Source of the DNA: Adineta vaga
Taxonomy: Eukaryota > Rotifera
Reading direction: 5' to 3'
Assembly: GCA_021613535.1 (NCBI GenBank)
Contig: CP075494.1
Span: 6,200,001-6,264,000, forward strand
DNA length: 64,000 nt
Below are positions 25,628-36,651 of the stretch, piece after piece. The position numbers and the translations under genes were made by a program. How positions within the stretch are numbered: the first letter of the stretch is position 1; the number at the start of each line of letters is the position of its first letter. The notes under the pieces were generated by a model. It made no database searches and was not told where the DNA came from. It was given only the letters and a program-made list of their open reading frames with translations.

Positions 25628-28382
25628 ATGATTGGCATTTATCATTTTCAATTGTCATTATCTATTTTCGTCTATTTGACAACTTCAATTGTTCACACAT
25701 TGGGAAAAAGTAAATTATTCTTGTTTAGAAAGGCATATATTTTTGTTTTGTTAGGAATAGATATGGATAGAATGGATCAAAAGATTCTAATTGGACCAAA
25801 ACATATCACTACGTCTCCAGGTGCAACAGTACAATTTCCTTGTGTTGTTTCCAAACAATCCAATGCAATTGTAACATGGTGTTGGAATGATTTTTGTACC
25901 TTAGGAAAAACACAATTTCTTCATCGTGAAACTATACAAAACGATGTAGTTAATATCTATCAATATACAGCATATCCAAGATTTCGATTAGCTGTTAATG
26001 AACGTCTAAGTATGTATTTAAATCTTCATTTTTTTTCTTCGGAAATAACTATTTTGATGATGTAATATATACAAAGCGAGATCAATTTCTTGAACGGAAA
26101 CGAAGAATCTATGAATGAATTCCTTCTGTCTTTGTTTAGATCATTACAATTTGTCGATTATTCATGTATCAAATAAAGATGAAGGAATATTTCAATGTCA
26201 AGTGCAAAGAACAATGAATGCAAATGAAGCACGATCGGAACGTGTACACTTAACCCTTATTGGTAAAAATTATATTTCAGATTGATTGATTGATTTCTTT
26301 CTTTTGGTTTTTCATTGTATTAATAGCTCCACCAATAGATCAACCACGATTGATATTACCAAGTATGCCATTACGACAAGGAATATCAGCAAATATTACT
26401 TGTCTATCATCACCATCGAAACCAGCAGCGATTTTAAATTTATATAAAAATGATGAACTTATTGATGAATTATCAACAATTTCATATGAATTAGATTCAA
26501 ATACAAATCGAAATATAACAAAATTGATTTATACAATCAATGATCCAGATAGTAGTTGGAATAATATAGTGATTAAATGTAAACAAATTTATAAAATTGA
26601 AAAGAAAATTTCCAAATTCGATGTAGCGGCAAAAATTCATGTTCATTGTAAGTGATTTCTAATCGAACATATCGTTTCAATTTTTTATACGCTATGCTAT
26701 GTTTTAGATAAACCTAAAGCTCGTCTTGAATCTCAAAATCGTTATCCATTAACTATTAATTCAACAGCTACATTTCGATGTATCGTTCATGGTAATCCCG
26801 AACCTAAGTTAAGGTAAAGAAGCCTCTTTAAAATTTTCATTCATCTTGAAAATGTTTTCCACCTAAGATGGTTTGCTAATTCAATGGATTTAACTTCATT
26901 AACAAGTTCAACAATAAATATTCCTCTCTCAAAACATGTACATAATCATTCAATTGGTTGTACAGCTATGAATTCAGTTGGAACAACAAACACAAGTATT
27001 CGATTATTGATTCGATGTAAAAACCAAAAGAAAAAACCTTCGTTTTTGATTTTTGGAATTATTTAATAATTTTCTCATCTCTAGATCCACCCGTGATCAT
27101 CGTTCGACCACCAAAAGTTGTCGTCTTAGATTTACATAGTAAATCATCTTCGAATCCAAGAGTACTTCGTTGTATAGTTGATTCTTATCCTCGTGCTAAC
27201 ATAACTTGGTATCGTTATGGAGAAATGATTGCCGAAGGATCGATATTTAATCTTGAAAATATAACAAAACGTGATCAACAAGGAATTTATTCATATCGTA
27301 TCGATACTGATGGTTATGAAACGATTAAAAATGATTTTGTTCTCTATATCAAAGGTATTCTAATGATCTGTGAGACAAGATATCGAATGAGTCATTTCAT
27401 TTAGGTAAACCATTAATATATATTCAAGAATCGAAACAATTTAGTCATTTATTTGTATGTGAAATTTATTCATCCAGTCCAATCCTTGTAAGATAGAAGA
27501 AACTTCATCGAAAAATAAACTATTGATTTTTATCTTAGAGTATAACTTGGAAATTGAATGATCAACCGATTCAATCTAATGATCAGTTGTCTACATCGAC
27601 TATATGCGATGCAAATGTTTGTACATCAAAATTACTTTATGATTATCGAAAAATAGTTCCATCATCTCAAACTCTTAACCATTTATCATGTATTGGAGAA
27701 AATGAGTATGGTATTGAACAAAGTCGTCTCTATCAATTAAATACATCTGATGGTAAGACTCACAGATAAAGTCTTTCGATCGATTTCATTTGATTAGTCT
27801 TTCTAGATCCTTCAGTGATTTTAGTTTTGATTATATTAAGTACTTTTGTTTTGATTATAATCTTTTCTATTATTGCGATTTATTGTTGCTGTCGAGCAAA
27901 ACGTATTCGAAGACGTCATGCTAATTCCAAGACAAAAAAACTTCCATTAGTTTTCGATGAACATTATTCTATTAATGAATTACTTAAAGAAGTTGGTTCA
28001 ATGAAAACTTGTAATACATCATTGAATAATACAGATCAATTATCATTGAAAATGGAATCAGCTGGTTAGTTTCTATATAGATTTGTAAAAGAAAAGTTTT
28101 GTTTCATTGTCTTTAGATCATTTATTAACAAAATTATTTAATAAAAATACGAAACAATTCTTGGATACTTTATCCAGTGAATCATCTACAAATAGTTCGA
28201 GTTTTCATTCGAAATCAACAGCAACTATATCCAATCATGAATACAGTCCGCGTCTAACTGAAACAGCAGAATTCACATATTTCGGTAAAGAGAAAAAGAC
28301 AAATTCAACGTATCAAATTTGATTTTTTGTTTTTATAGGTCGATCTCCACTGTATTCATGTCAAGATGGAATGAATGTGTGA
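25628..28382 (+). CDS. Irre/Kirrel-like Ig-superfamily adhesion protein
   Basis: Type I membrane adhesion protein. Exon 1 (25628-25709) encodes a signal peptide. In-frame exons then give five Ig domains (about 25790-26260, 26330-26650, 26710-27020, 27090-27350, 27410-27750), a transmembrane helix (about 27810-27885) with CCC after it, and a ~150-residue Ser-rich cytoplasmic tail ending at 28382 (...QDGMNV). Domain 1 resembles the first domain of irre-module proteins (nephrin/Kirrel/Rst): VTWCWNDFCTLGK, then YNLSIIHVSNKDEGIFQCQV. Domain 2 lacks the usual core Trp. Domain 4 has GIYSYR where the second core Cys should be. Domain 3 is the most canonical (FRCIVHGNPEPKLRW). Five Ig domains equal the Kirrel count. 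The family name is inference from domain 1 and architecture; a general Ig-CAM is the alternative. No clear PDZ ligand at the C-terminus. Confidence 0.8.
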
Positions 28383-28423
28383 TATACATAACTCTAACTT
28401 GTTCATTGTCAGATTTTTTTTTG

Positions 28424-28429
28424 TTTATT
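28424..28429 (-). terminator. Poly(A) signal of TMEM39 (candidate)
   Basis: AATAAA on the minus strand begins three bases past the TMEM39 stop codon. Cleavage 15-30 bp further would fall at about 28400, just short of the Ig gene's stop codon at 28382. Confidence 0.5.
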
Positions 28430-28431
28430 TT

Positions 28432-30194
28432 TCAACTGGATTTTTTCTGTCTTGATGTTGTCGATATTGTTGTTTGAACATATTCATGATCTTCAACAAA
28501 ATCCATTATAATTCTATCACGTGTTATTTTAAATATTGGATATGAACTATAGAAGATAATAAACCAACTAATTAAAATTTGTTCCCATGTTTGACCACGA
28601 ATTAGCCAAATAATTTGAAACAATGAAAGAATAAGACATAGAACAAATTGTATTGTTAGAACATAGGTTGGATCGCTAAATAATCGATAGAGTATCGCAT
28701 GTGCATTGGATTGTGGATGTGCTGCATTACTTAAATGTTGAATAGCAATAAAATATCGATTAGTTGGTGACAATTTCACTACACTTCCACGTGTATAGGA
28801 ATTACATTCCGATGACCATTCATTAATTGTTTCAGTTCGAATATCTTTTTGTACACGCCATTGACCAAGATGTGTTGCTATACGTTGTAGTGTTGTTTGA
28901 AGTTTAACAGGAAATAGAAAGGTACTATGAGTTATAAATGTACTTAATGTAAAAATGAAAATGATTAATTTCAATGGTTGATTTTCGATAGAACGAACAT
29001 GATGATCTAAATATTCTTTATATATATATATTTCAAAATTTGTTGAAAATGTTAAGACATACTTATTGTTGCAATTGGAATAAAATCGAAGAGAATAAAT
29101 GATGTAATCGTTCGATACAAATTTAGAATTATACGTCGAACAACAAGTGGCCAAAGATCATCAGCTTCTTGACGAGCTTGTCCGTAGAATGTTGAACATT
29201 CATGGATTTCAACTTTAACTTCTGTTATGGATGACCATCGTGACCATGGAATGTTTGTTGATGATGACGTTACTATTGGACTTATTTTTCGTGATTGTGC
29301 AGATGCGGATGAACGATAGGAAGGTCGACCTAAGACAGTAGTTGCAACGGATGAAGTGGATGAAGATGATGTGGAATTACGATGTTGTTTTCGATTGGTA
29401 GTGCTTTGTTCGAAGGAATGGTCCGGTGATTTATGAAATAAATTTGGTTTATCAAGAAGTGTTAAAAGAATTAAATGACCAAAAATGAACGAAGAAAATG
29501 ATAATGTTAATTTCTGAGTAGAAAATGTATGAAATCCTAGCCAAGTAATAAATGAAAGATAAACAAGACAAATCATTCCAACTAAAAGTCGACTTAAACG
29601 TTGTTTTAATTTATGATTTCGTTGAATTAAAATAGGTAATTTTTTTCTCAACGTCCATAAAAATGCACTGATCAATTCAACTAAACTTACACCAAGTAAA
29701 CTAATATAAATATATTGATTAATTAGATCCGTATTAATTGATATTCCTGAATTTGTATAAAAACTATGTGGAAGTATAATAAAATGTGTTTGTTCATATT
29801 TGGTTTGTTCAAGTATTCGAGAAGTTAATGGCATATCTTGGCCTAAGCCATTTGGATCAAGCCAAAATATTGTATGATATAAAAGTAGATAGATTGTACT
29901 TAAATGAAGAATATTTTGTAGAGTTATATATAAACAATAAGTTAAATGACCATCTAATCGAATAGCAGGAATTTCTTGATGTAATCGACTAGCAACTTCG
30001 GTTTCAGTATTTGGTGCTAATTTTCCCATCATTCTTGTCATTTTATTTAATATTACACGTTCACGCATCGAATAGATGCTTACTCGACCGGTATTAGTTG
30101 TACTAGAAGTATTCGTTGAAGTCGGCATGGCTGATAATGAACCACTAATACTTCCAGTTGATTTTGAATCACCCTGACTGCGACGCTGATACAT
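28432..30194 (-). CDS. TMEM39A: TMEM39 family ER membrane protein
   Basis: Multi-pass ER membrane protein family (TMEM39A/B; worm SUSR-2-like) linked to secretory cargo export and phosphoinositide/autophagy control. Two exons: 30194-29063 and 29025-28432, separated by a 37-bp intron whose removal restores ATI-KYLDHHVRS. Recognised from IRLDGHLTYCLYITLQNILHL, which parallels the 'VDG...' first membrane segment, and from the C-terminal half: ATHLGQWRV, EWSSECN..GSVVKL, and FKITRDRIIMD near the end. About 570 residues with roughly eight hydrophobic segments; length is close to the vertebrate proteins (~490) plus a Ser-rich insert around 29250-29400. It ends tail-to-tail with the Ig gene. Confidence 0.82.
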
Positions 30195-30954
30195 TACCTT
30201 GAGTTATCAATCGTCTGTATAGATCCTGAATGCATGTGCACAGTTGTATGTCGATAAATGATACACGTGTGCAATGAAGCACAACAGAAAAAAAAAATCG
30301 AAAAATGTAGGAAGAAGAAAAAGAAATATGACAGAAAGGTATTTGTCTTTGTAATTGTATTGATAAGTGATTGATATCAACAGACTAATCATGACGAAAA
30401 ATATTTGTCGTAAATTTTCATTAGTGAATAGTAATGATCATAGTAATTTAAAAGATTATTGAATACATTCAGAAAGTTGAAATGATCTTTTTCAACTTAT
30501 TTATGAGTTCATGTTATTGAGAATCTATTTCAATTGAAATCATTATACTCAATGTTAATTTTGGAATTTCTACTTACACAAATTATTCTTATCAATATAT
30601 GAATATAAACTGTAAAGGATACTTCCGCTCTAATCTTTTTTTTTTCTATTCATTCGTATATTTGTCTTCTTTTTCTTCGTATAGGTAAGTGTGCAAACAT
30701 ACAACATTTCATTGCTGCAAGTTCTGATGTTATCTATCGTTATTGTAGACGTTCTTTGTTGTATTTTTTTAAACATATTCTGTCTATCGTTCTCGTTTAG
30801 AATTGATGATATAAATCATTGATAATATTTCAAAGTTTTTTCTTTGAAAACGAAGAAAATGGTAAGTTTCATTAATGTATTGTTACTAGATCAATATGAG
30901 GAAGAGTTACTTTCATAGTCTTTTTTTTTCTATAATTGATCTGTTAAGGAGCGA
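30195..30954. other. Divergent intergenic region
   Basis: Shared upstream region of TMEM39 (-) and the membrane protein at 30955 (+). AT-rich. A short upstream ATG context at 30859 is followed by GTAAG, so a 5' UTR exon may end at about 30861. No other feature. Confidence 0.45.
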
Positions 30955-31854
30955 ATGTACAATAAACTTATTTCTGTTATTTGTTTGGTCATCCTCTTTT
31001 GTTTTATCCATGCAGAAGATTTATCGAGCATGGCAAATGAAATTTCTACTGATTGGACAAGTGCAATGTTCATTGTTGAAAATAATATTACGACGGAAGT
31101 TACTGATAATTCTACTGATGAACAAACGAGTAATACGATCTTTGAAACAACGACAGAACTAATTACAAAAAGCACTACTGTTATCGATACGACAACTCGC
31201 TGTGGTCCTGGACAATTTCCTTTTGCTAATGGTTGTATGAGTCCAGATGCCAATGGTGCTGTTTTGATTACTGCATTGATTCTTAGTATTATATCATTTA
31301 TTGGTGTAATTGTAAATATTCAATTTTTCTTATGGAAATCATTGAAAATTAAAACCTATTCATATGATATAGGCAGCTGGCTCATATTTATTATGGTGTC
31401 GAAAGTATATTGCAAAGAAAAAACGTCGTCTGGTAGCAAGTTATAATATTTCTACACAAGACATAGTGGTATGATATGACATTCATTTGTTGAATATTAT
31501 TATCATTAGTAAATCTTTTTAGACGATGCCGACTAGAATTGGTATGATTCAAGAAGAGATTTTCTGCACTTTATTGCTTCTATTATAGATACTGAACGTT
31601 CATCGTTATCGTCAAATGATCGCCGACGACGACGACGTGGTTCTCTAAAGAAACAGCCAACTCATGATTCAATCCCATTATATTCTATGTCACCAATAAC
31701 AGCTGCTGATCCTAATCGAGTAGAAGTAAATGTATTGGATAAACAACCAGTATTGAAAATGGCAAAAGTCAAACAAAGAGATCGAATTGAATTGAAACCA
31801 ACAAAAAACCAAGGATATTCAAATACGGCTGACTTTAATGATAGTTACTTTTAG
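30955..31854 (+). CDS. Uncharacterised single-pass (type I) membrane protein
   Basis: Exons 30955-31311, 31373-31468, 31523-31541 and 31589-31854 join in frame to about 245 residues. A signal peptide (MYNKLISVICLVILFCFIHA) leads to a short Ser/Thr-rich, probably O-glycosylated stalk of ~75 residues. Then come a Cys pair in CGPGQFPFANGC, a membrane helix (about residues 100-124) and a very basic juxtamembrane segment (AKKKRRLVASY). The cytoplasmic tail is polar, with RRRRRRGSLKK and SMSPITAADP. The second intron decides the reading: without it the frame stops at 31446; with it the helix continues into AAGSYLLWCRKY. Not recognised as a known family. Arg-Arg-Gly-Ser could be a basophilic kinase site. 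GAGCGA before the ATG follows an acceptor-like TGTTAAG. Confidence 0.68.
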
Positions 31855-32316
31855 ATTCTTTTTACTTTTGTAAAACTGGTTTGTTTTTGTCTTGACATAC
31901 GAATTATTACATTGCCTTAGTAATAAAAGAATGGACTAACTTTTTCAATGAACTTATGAATACATAATTATCGTAATTCCACTTTGTATACTATTCATCA
32001 ATAGATAAAAAATTACATTATTCTTTCGAGAGATATGACATCCAGCAAAAAAAAGATGCTTCTAAAACATACATACACGAACAGAACTGTTGTTTCACCT
32101 TCAACGTGAAGTTTTTGTTTTGTTTTTATTTGATGTGTGTTTGTGTAGCGAGTATATCGTTCTGTTGATGATAGATAAAGAGAAGAAAAAACGTCTTCAA
32201 AAGATCACATTGTCGCATATTTTACCAAGACAAAATTCATTTCAATTCTCATATTTTTCTACAATTTTAACACTATGATTGATCACAATACCTGATCTTA
32301 GATATTTCAATATAGA
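31855..32316. other. Spacer between two membrane protein genes
   Basis: 462 bp of AT-rich sequence with an AATAAA-like word near 31920. The frame at 32090-32278 has no supporting features. Confidence 0.45.
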
Positions 32317-33016
32317 ATGACAATCATTATCGGACATAATTGTAAAAGTAATAACATCAGTTATCTTAACCATTTGTATACATCTATTTTTACATTCATA
32401 GGTCCAGAAGATATTCCTTTATTTAACAATGATTATTGTGTTTCTTCATCAGTATATACCACTCTATTTTTAACGACTATTATTCTAGCTGGTATTACTT
32501 TTCTTCTATTTATTGTAAGTATTGAATAGTTGAACATCATAAAACAATCTCTTTCTGTTTCGTTAAAACTAGAGTTTAGTAATATTAATCTATGCTCGAG
32601 GTTCGACATCGTCCAATTCAAGTTATCCAAATGATGATGAACCAAATTTGGCAGACTTCGATGATGATGATGACGATACTAGATCACTACTTTATCCTAC
32701 GAGGAAAAACAAAAAAATATCAAATGTCTTAAAAACCGGTGAGTAACCAACCATAAAGTCATCTGAAAAACTATTTCTATACGATATTTTTATAGCTCTT
32801 GATGATATTTCTTCGCGTGACACAAATCAAACATATGATAATCATAATTTTTTTATTCCGACAACATATGCACCAGTATCCACTTCATCTAGAGATCTAC
32901 GTCCTATTCCTAGCTTACCAGATGGTCGACAGACAGAAAAATCATCGAATTCTTATAAAGCCCCAACAAATCGTTCTTCTACTACCCGTAAAGCTGAGCA
33001 ATCTTCAAGACTTTGA
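32317..33016 (+). CDS. Uncharacterised small membrane protein with acidic tail
   Basis: Exons 32317-32514, 32573-32738 and 32796-33016 join in frame to about 194 residues. A short ectodomain (GPEDIPLFNNDYC) precedes one long hydrophobic segment (LFLTTIILAGITFLLFI plus SLVILIYA across the first splice). A cytoplasmic tail follows with a strongly acidic DFDDDDDD run and a Ser/Pro-rich end. No known family. The start is uncertain: the first ~28 residues lie before an acceptor-like TTTACATTCATAG ending at 32401, so the true 5' end may be an unseen exon. It resembles its upstream neighbour in layout (short ectodomain, one helix, polar tail) but not in sequence. Confidence 0.55.
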
Positions 33017-33190
33017 AATAAAAGACATCCATGTCTCGAATACAAAGTTTCTAGTATAGTGAAACAGATAGATATATATTCTTTTGAATAATAGACTTTC
33101 TTTCATTCTAATTATTAAAAAATATCTGCACACACACATATAGACTTGTACACATAGATATATATATATAATATAACACTATAGAAAGAA

Positions 33191-34435
33191 CTAGACATCA
33201 GTGGCAAGTTTACTTTCATCAAGTTTAGTTGTTGCTTGATACAATGTATTATAAAAAGGTCGTGCTCGTCCGCGTATATCACTCGGAAGTTTGATATGTT
33301 GTCGTCGTGTTAATATTATATTTTTCGTTGATGTCGAAAGACTATCACGATCCGACTTAGATTCTAATGTTAAACCTTCCATATCAGCAAAACGAACACG
33401 TTTTTTTTCAGTTAAACCATCACTTGATTGACTACGATGAGTTGAACGTGTGTACAATTCATTTCGCTGGCCAGAATCAATATCTGTTTCACCAACAGAT
33501 TCTGATTGTCGATATAAATTCAAGGCATTCTTTTGTCGAAGAATTAAAGTAGGCGATACTGTTCGATTCTCGTCGGAAAAAGGATCACTTGCAGTAATTT
33601 GAAGAGGATATCTGTTTTTACTGCTCTCTGAAACTGATCGATTTACTAATGAACTATGACCAGATCCAGAACGTTGGTGGGATGAACCGAGAACAGCATA
33701 TGTCTGAGTAGAACCTTGTACACCTGTTTCAAGAAGTGCATCAGTTCCAGATATATTCGTCGAAGGTGGATTTAAACTTGATTGTTTCGTTCGTGTTAAA
33801 TAACTGGTAAGTTTTGATGAATTTGTTTGAATATGTGTTTGATCTGTTGGTGTCATGGAAATTGTTGTCGTCGGAGATACTCCATAATCAGAAATGAATG
33901 CTGTTACTAATCGACGTGATGGAATTGGTGATTGTCGAGGAGATGTTATTGGCGGTGGAAGAACTTCATCAACTAATGTCGGTTTAAAACTATTAGTAGG
34001 ATCGAAGACTTTTAATGGAGTTTTTCGTAGATCTATAACTTTATCTGATGAACTGGAGCGAATATCTATGGATGGTGCTTTCTTTGATAGAAAAACATTA
34101 TGATCATCAGCACGTCGTAATACTGAACGAGATAATCGATTTGAATCATATCGATTGACTGCATTTACTGATGAATTAGCAGGTATATGTGGTGTTTTAA
34201 GTATACCATAGGTATGTTCATATGGATTAGAATGACTACGTTGAACAGGATTGTATAAAGATGCTGAAGATATTCTCATTGATGTTTGATGAGATTTTGT
34301 AACAGGTAAATGTTGAGATTTTTGTACAGCAGTTCGTCGTTGTCGTTGTTCTTCCGCACGTATACGTGCATATTCTTCAGCGGATACATAAAATTTTCTT
34401 CCATGTCGATAAATAGGAACTTTATTTGATGTCAT
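33191..34435 (-). CDS. Uncharacterised disordered protein with a PP1-docking (RVxF) motif
   Basis: Single-exon frame of 414 residues. The N-terminus (about residues 1-35) is ordered-looking: VPIYRHGRKFYVSAEEYARIRAEEQRQRR. The rest is Ser/Thr/Arg-rich and probably disordered. Near residue 345 KKRVRFADMEGLTLE closely follows the RVxF-FAD-x-x-G-L-x-L docking pattern of PP1 glycogen-targeting (PPP1R3) subunits. The carbohydrate-binding CBM21 domain that normally follows is absent; only ~55 residues remain. Likely a PP1 regulatory or scaffolding subunit by inference. No membrane segment. Codon use matches the neighbours. Confidence 0.7.
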   Translation of the reverse strand: MTSNKVPIYRHGRKFYVSAEEYARIRAEEQRQRRTAVQKSQHLPVTKSHQTSMRISSASLYNPVQRSHSNPYEHTYGILKTPHIPANSSVNAVNRYDSNRLSRSVLRRADDHNVFLSKKAPSIDIRSSSSDKVIDLRKTPLKVFDPTNSFKPTLVDEVLPPPITSPRQSPIPSRRLVTAFISDYGVSPTTTISMTPTDQTHIQTNSSKLTSYLTRTKQSSLNPPSTNISGTDALLETGVQGSTQTYAVLGSSHQRSGSGHSSLVNRSVSESSKNRYPLQITASDPFSDENRTVSPTLILRQKNALNLYRQSESVGETDIDSGQRNELYTRSTHRSQSSDGLTEKKRVRFADMEGLTLESKSDRDSLSTSTKNIILTRRQHIKLPSDIRGRARPFYNTLYQATTKLDESKLATDV

Positions 34436-35439
34436 AATTGAATGCTTTGTATTTTACAAATAAACCGATATTAACGATGATTAATGAAGTCAAATATATT
34501 TATAACATCTAGATAATAGAAAAAAGAGAGAAAAAAAATCGAAATGACATACTCGTGTATGAGAGTATTAGAAGTTTTACTTTAGAAAGAAAAATTGATT
34601 CGATTTTTGAGTTAATCGAAACCTCTTGTAAATGAAAAAAAATCGAACAGTATATATGGTATGAGTACTGTAATCACATCATTTAATGTCTTCATCAGTG
34701 GAAAAAAGGGCGAATGAAAGAAAACGAAAGCAGGACAAGCAAAAAAATAACTTCAACATTATCGTTCTTACGCCTGGAATATTATTGACAGACTGCTTAC
34801 AAACCATTAGTATGTAACACTCGATTTGAGGTTCTGTCATTTTTTTTTTCGAAGGAGCCAGAGTAAATAACATATTTACCTCGCTAATGATCAGTAGCAG
34901 AATCTATCAAGAAAAAAAAACTGATCTATATCATTGATTACTCAGAATTGTATCATTGTCATTGACTAAAAAGAAATACAGATGTATATGATCACACGTT
35001 CTATCTAAAAAAAACTTGTCATGATTTTTTTTTCTTCTTCATTCTGTGTTCTTCGTTTTTTTCCTCCTCCTGCCCTCCTTCAACATTGTATGTTTAGCTG
35101 TTAAAAAATAGTTTGTATATGATTGTGATGTACTCACACGTTTACTTTCGCGAGGACGTTAAGGATCAAATCAAGAGAGCCGCCTTTTTTTTCTCTCTAT
35201 TCTCGTCTTTGTTTCATCACTGTTCTCTTCGTGCTAAAATTATGTAGGAGATGGATGTTCTAGCCTTGAAAGATACACTATGTTAGAGAAGAAACAAGGG
35301 CAAACCATCTTTCATTTGATCTATATCGCAATTAAATGATAGTTGAACACTACATGCTGATATTTAATCAACGAATATTACATCATATTCATTGAACCTT
35401 TATTTTTTTTGATATATTCAAAAAAGAAATACATATATT
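34436..35439. other. Intergenic region
   Basis: 1 kb between two minus-strand genes. AT-rich with T/C runs at about 35020-35060. The frame at 34679-34873 (-) shows no coding character. AATAAA-type words for the GT15 gene lie near its stop on the minus strand (about 35400). Confidence 0.45.
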
Positions 35440-36651
35440 TTACAGTCTTATTTCACGATAATAATGACAAAGTGGATTCCAAGTTGAAGGAAAACATCCA
35501 TCATCGTACTCTTCATTTCCTTTTGGTGTTTCCATGAAAAACGGTTTAGCTTGTTCTCGACAAGGTTTACCATGAATTCCATAAGTACAAACATATTCAC
35601 GTCGATGAAAGTATCCAAAATATCTAAGACGAACAATATCATTTCGTGGAATAAATTGTGTTACTGCTATCGTATGAATTGGTGCATCACCCCATCGATA
35701 ACGATAGATTCCACCATTATCATCAACAGTTTTTAGCCAAGCACGTATTAAATAATGATCACGAAAAATCGAAACATTAGCAATAGCAAAATTTGTAAAG
35801 ATCATCGCTGATGAATAACCACCGAACCAACCTGTTTGAGTTTTATCAAATGCTAATGATGGTTGTAAACAACGATCACGAAGAAATTTATGAAATAATG
35901 ACCATAATCCAGTAACATAATGGTCTGCTTCTTCATTGACCATGATAAAAGCATATTGGATTTGTTGATTTTGCATGATTTCAAATGGATCTTGAATTGG
36001 TGTTGGTGCAAATATATATGAATGTGCGTCAAGTCGCCAATAATATTGAAATAATCGTAATAGAGGATGATGTGGAAGCATTAATGTAAAAAATCGACAC
36101 ATATGAAAATAGCCAAGATGTATTGTTCGATGAACTGATTTCAGTCGATTCGATTTGTTTGGAAAATTAATTTGTTCAAAACCTAAAGGTGTATTTGGAC
36201 CAAGTGCTTGAGCCAAAGAATTCTGTGTTATATTATCATTAAAATCACCTTGATGAAAAATAACAACAGGTCGTGGATTATTTACTAATAATCGTGATAA
36301 TTGAGTGAGAGATAATCGAAGTTCTTTCATTTCTGAATGTATTGCCAGATAGACAATAACACCAAGATATGATACAGGTTCAGTATTGAACCATTTAACA
36401 TTCCATTTAACATCAGTCTCCTGATAATCATATGTTATATGCCAAGGATACCATTGTCCAGTAATACTATTTTGATATTGCCATTCATCATAACGATCAA
36501 TCGTTTCATTATCATAATTTATTGTTAAACACGTTTGGAATTGATGACGTGTAGAAAAAAATAGTGTAAAACAACAAGAGAATACAATGAAACAACATAT
36601 ATATACGTGCAAACAATATCGTTTCACTTTTCTACTCTTAACATGTGTCAT
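35440..36651 (-). CDS. GT15 (KRE2/MNT1/KTR-type) alpha-1,2-mannosyltransferase-like protein, intronless
   Basis: A single open frame of 403 residues. Layout is that of a type II Golgi glycosyltransferase: short basic cytoplasmic end, a membrane anchor (about residues 13-33), a stem, then the catalytic domain. Family GT15 signatures are clear: HLGYFHMCRF (178-187), YYWRLD (203-208), GGIYRYRWGDAPIHTIAV (313-330) and GYFHRREYVC (346-355). Fungal members transfer mannose from GDP-mannose to O- and N-linked glycans. Two positions differ from the fungal pattern as I remember it: YWRVE has Asp208 instead of Glu, and NFE has Ala289 instead of Glu, the latter near the proposed catalytic residue of Kre2. 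GT15 is typical of fungi and not of animals, and the gene lacks introns, so horizontal acquisition is likely. Confidence 0.9.
   Translation of the reverse strand: MTHVKSRKVKRYCLHVYICCFIVFSCCFTLFFSTRHQFQTCLTINYDNETIDRYDEWQYQNSITGQWYPWHITYDYQETDVKWNVKWFNTEPVSYLGVIVYLAIHSEMKELRLSLTQLSRLLVNNPRPVVIFHQGDFNDNITQNSLAQALGPNTPLGFEQINFPNKSNRLKSVHRTIHLGYFHMCRFFTLMLPHHPLLRLFQYYWRLDAHSYIFAPTPIQDPFEIMQNQQIQYAFIMVNEEADHYVTGLWSLFHKFLRDRCLQPSLAFDKTQTGWFGGYSSAMIFTNFAIANVSIFRDHYLIRAWLKTVDDNGGIYRYRWGDAPIHTIAVTQFIPRNDIVRLRYFGYFHRREYVCTYGIHGKPCREQAKPFFMETPKGNEEYDDGCFPSTWNPLCHYYREIRL

Noticed and set aside
31373-31446. Shorter version of the 30955 membrane protein ending at 31446
   Set aside because: The frame ends in a polar Cys/Lys tail with no features. 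Removing the intron 31312-31372 gives a continuous membrane helix and further in-frame exons.
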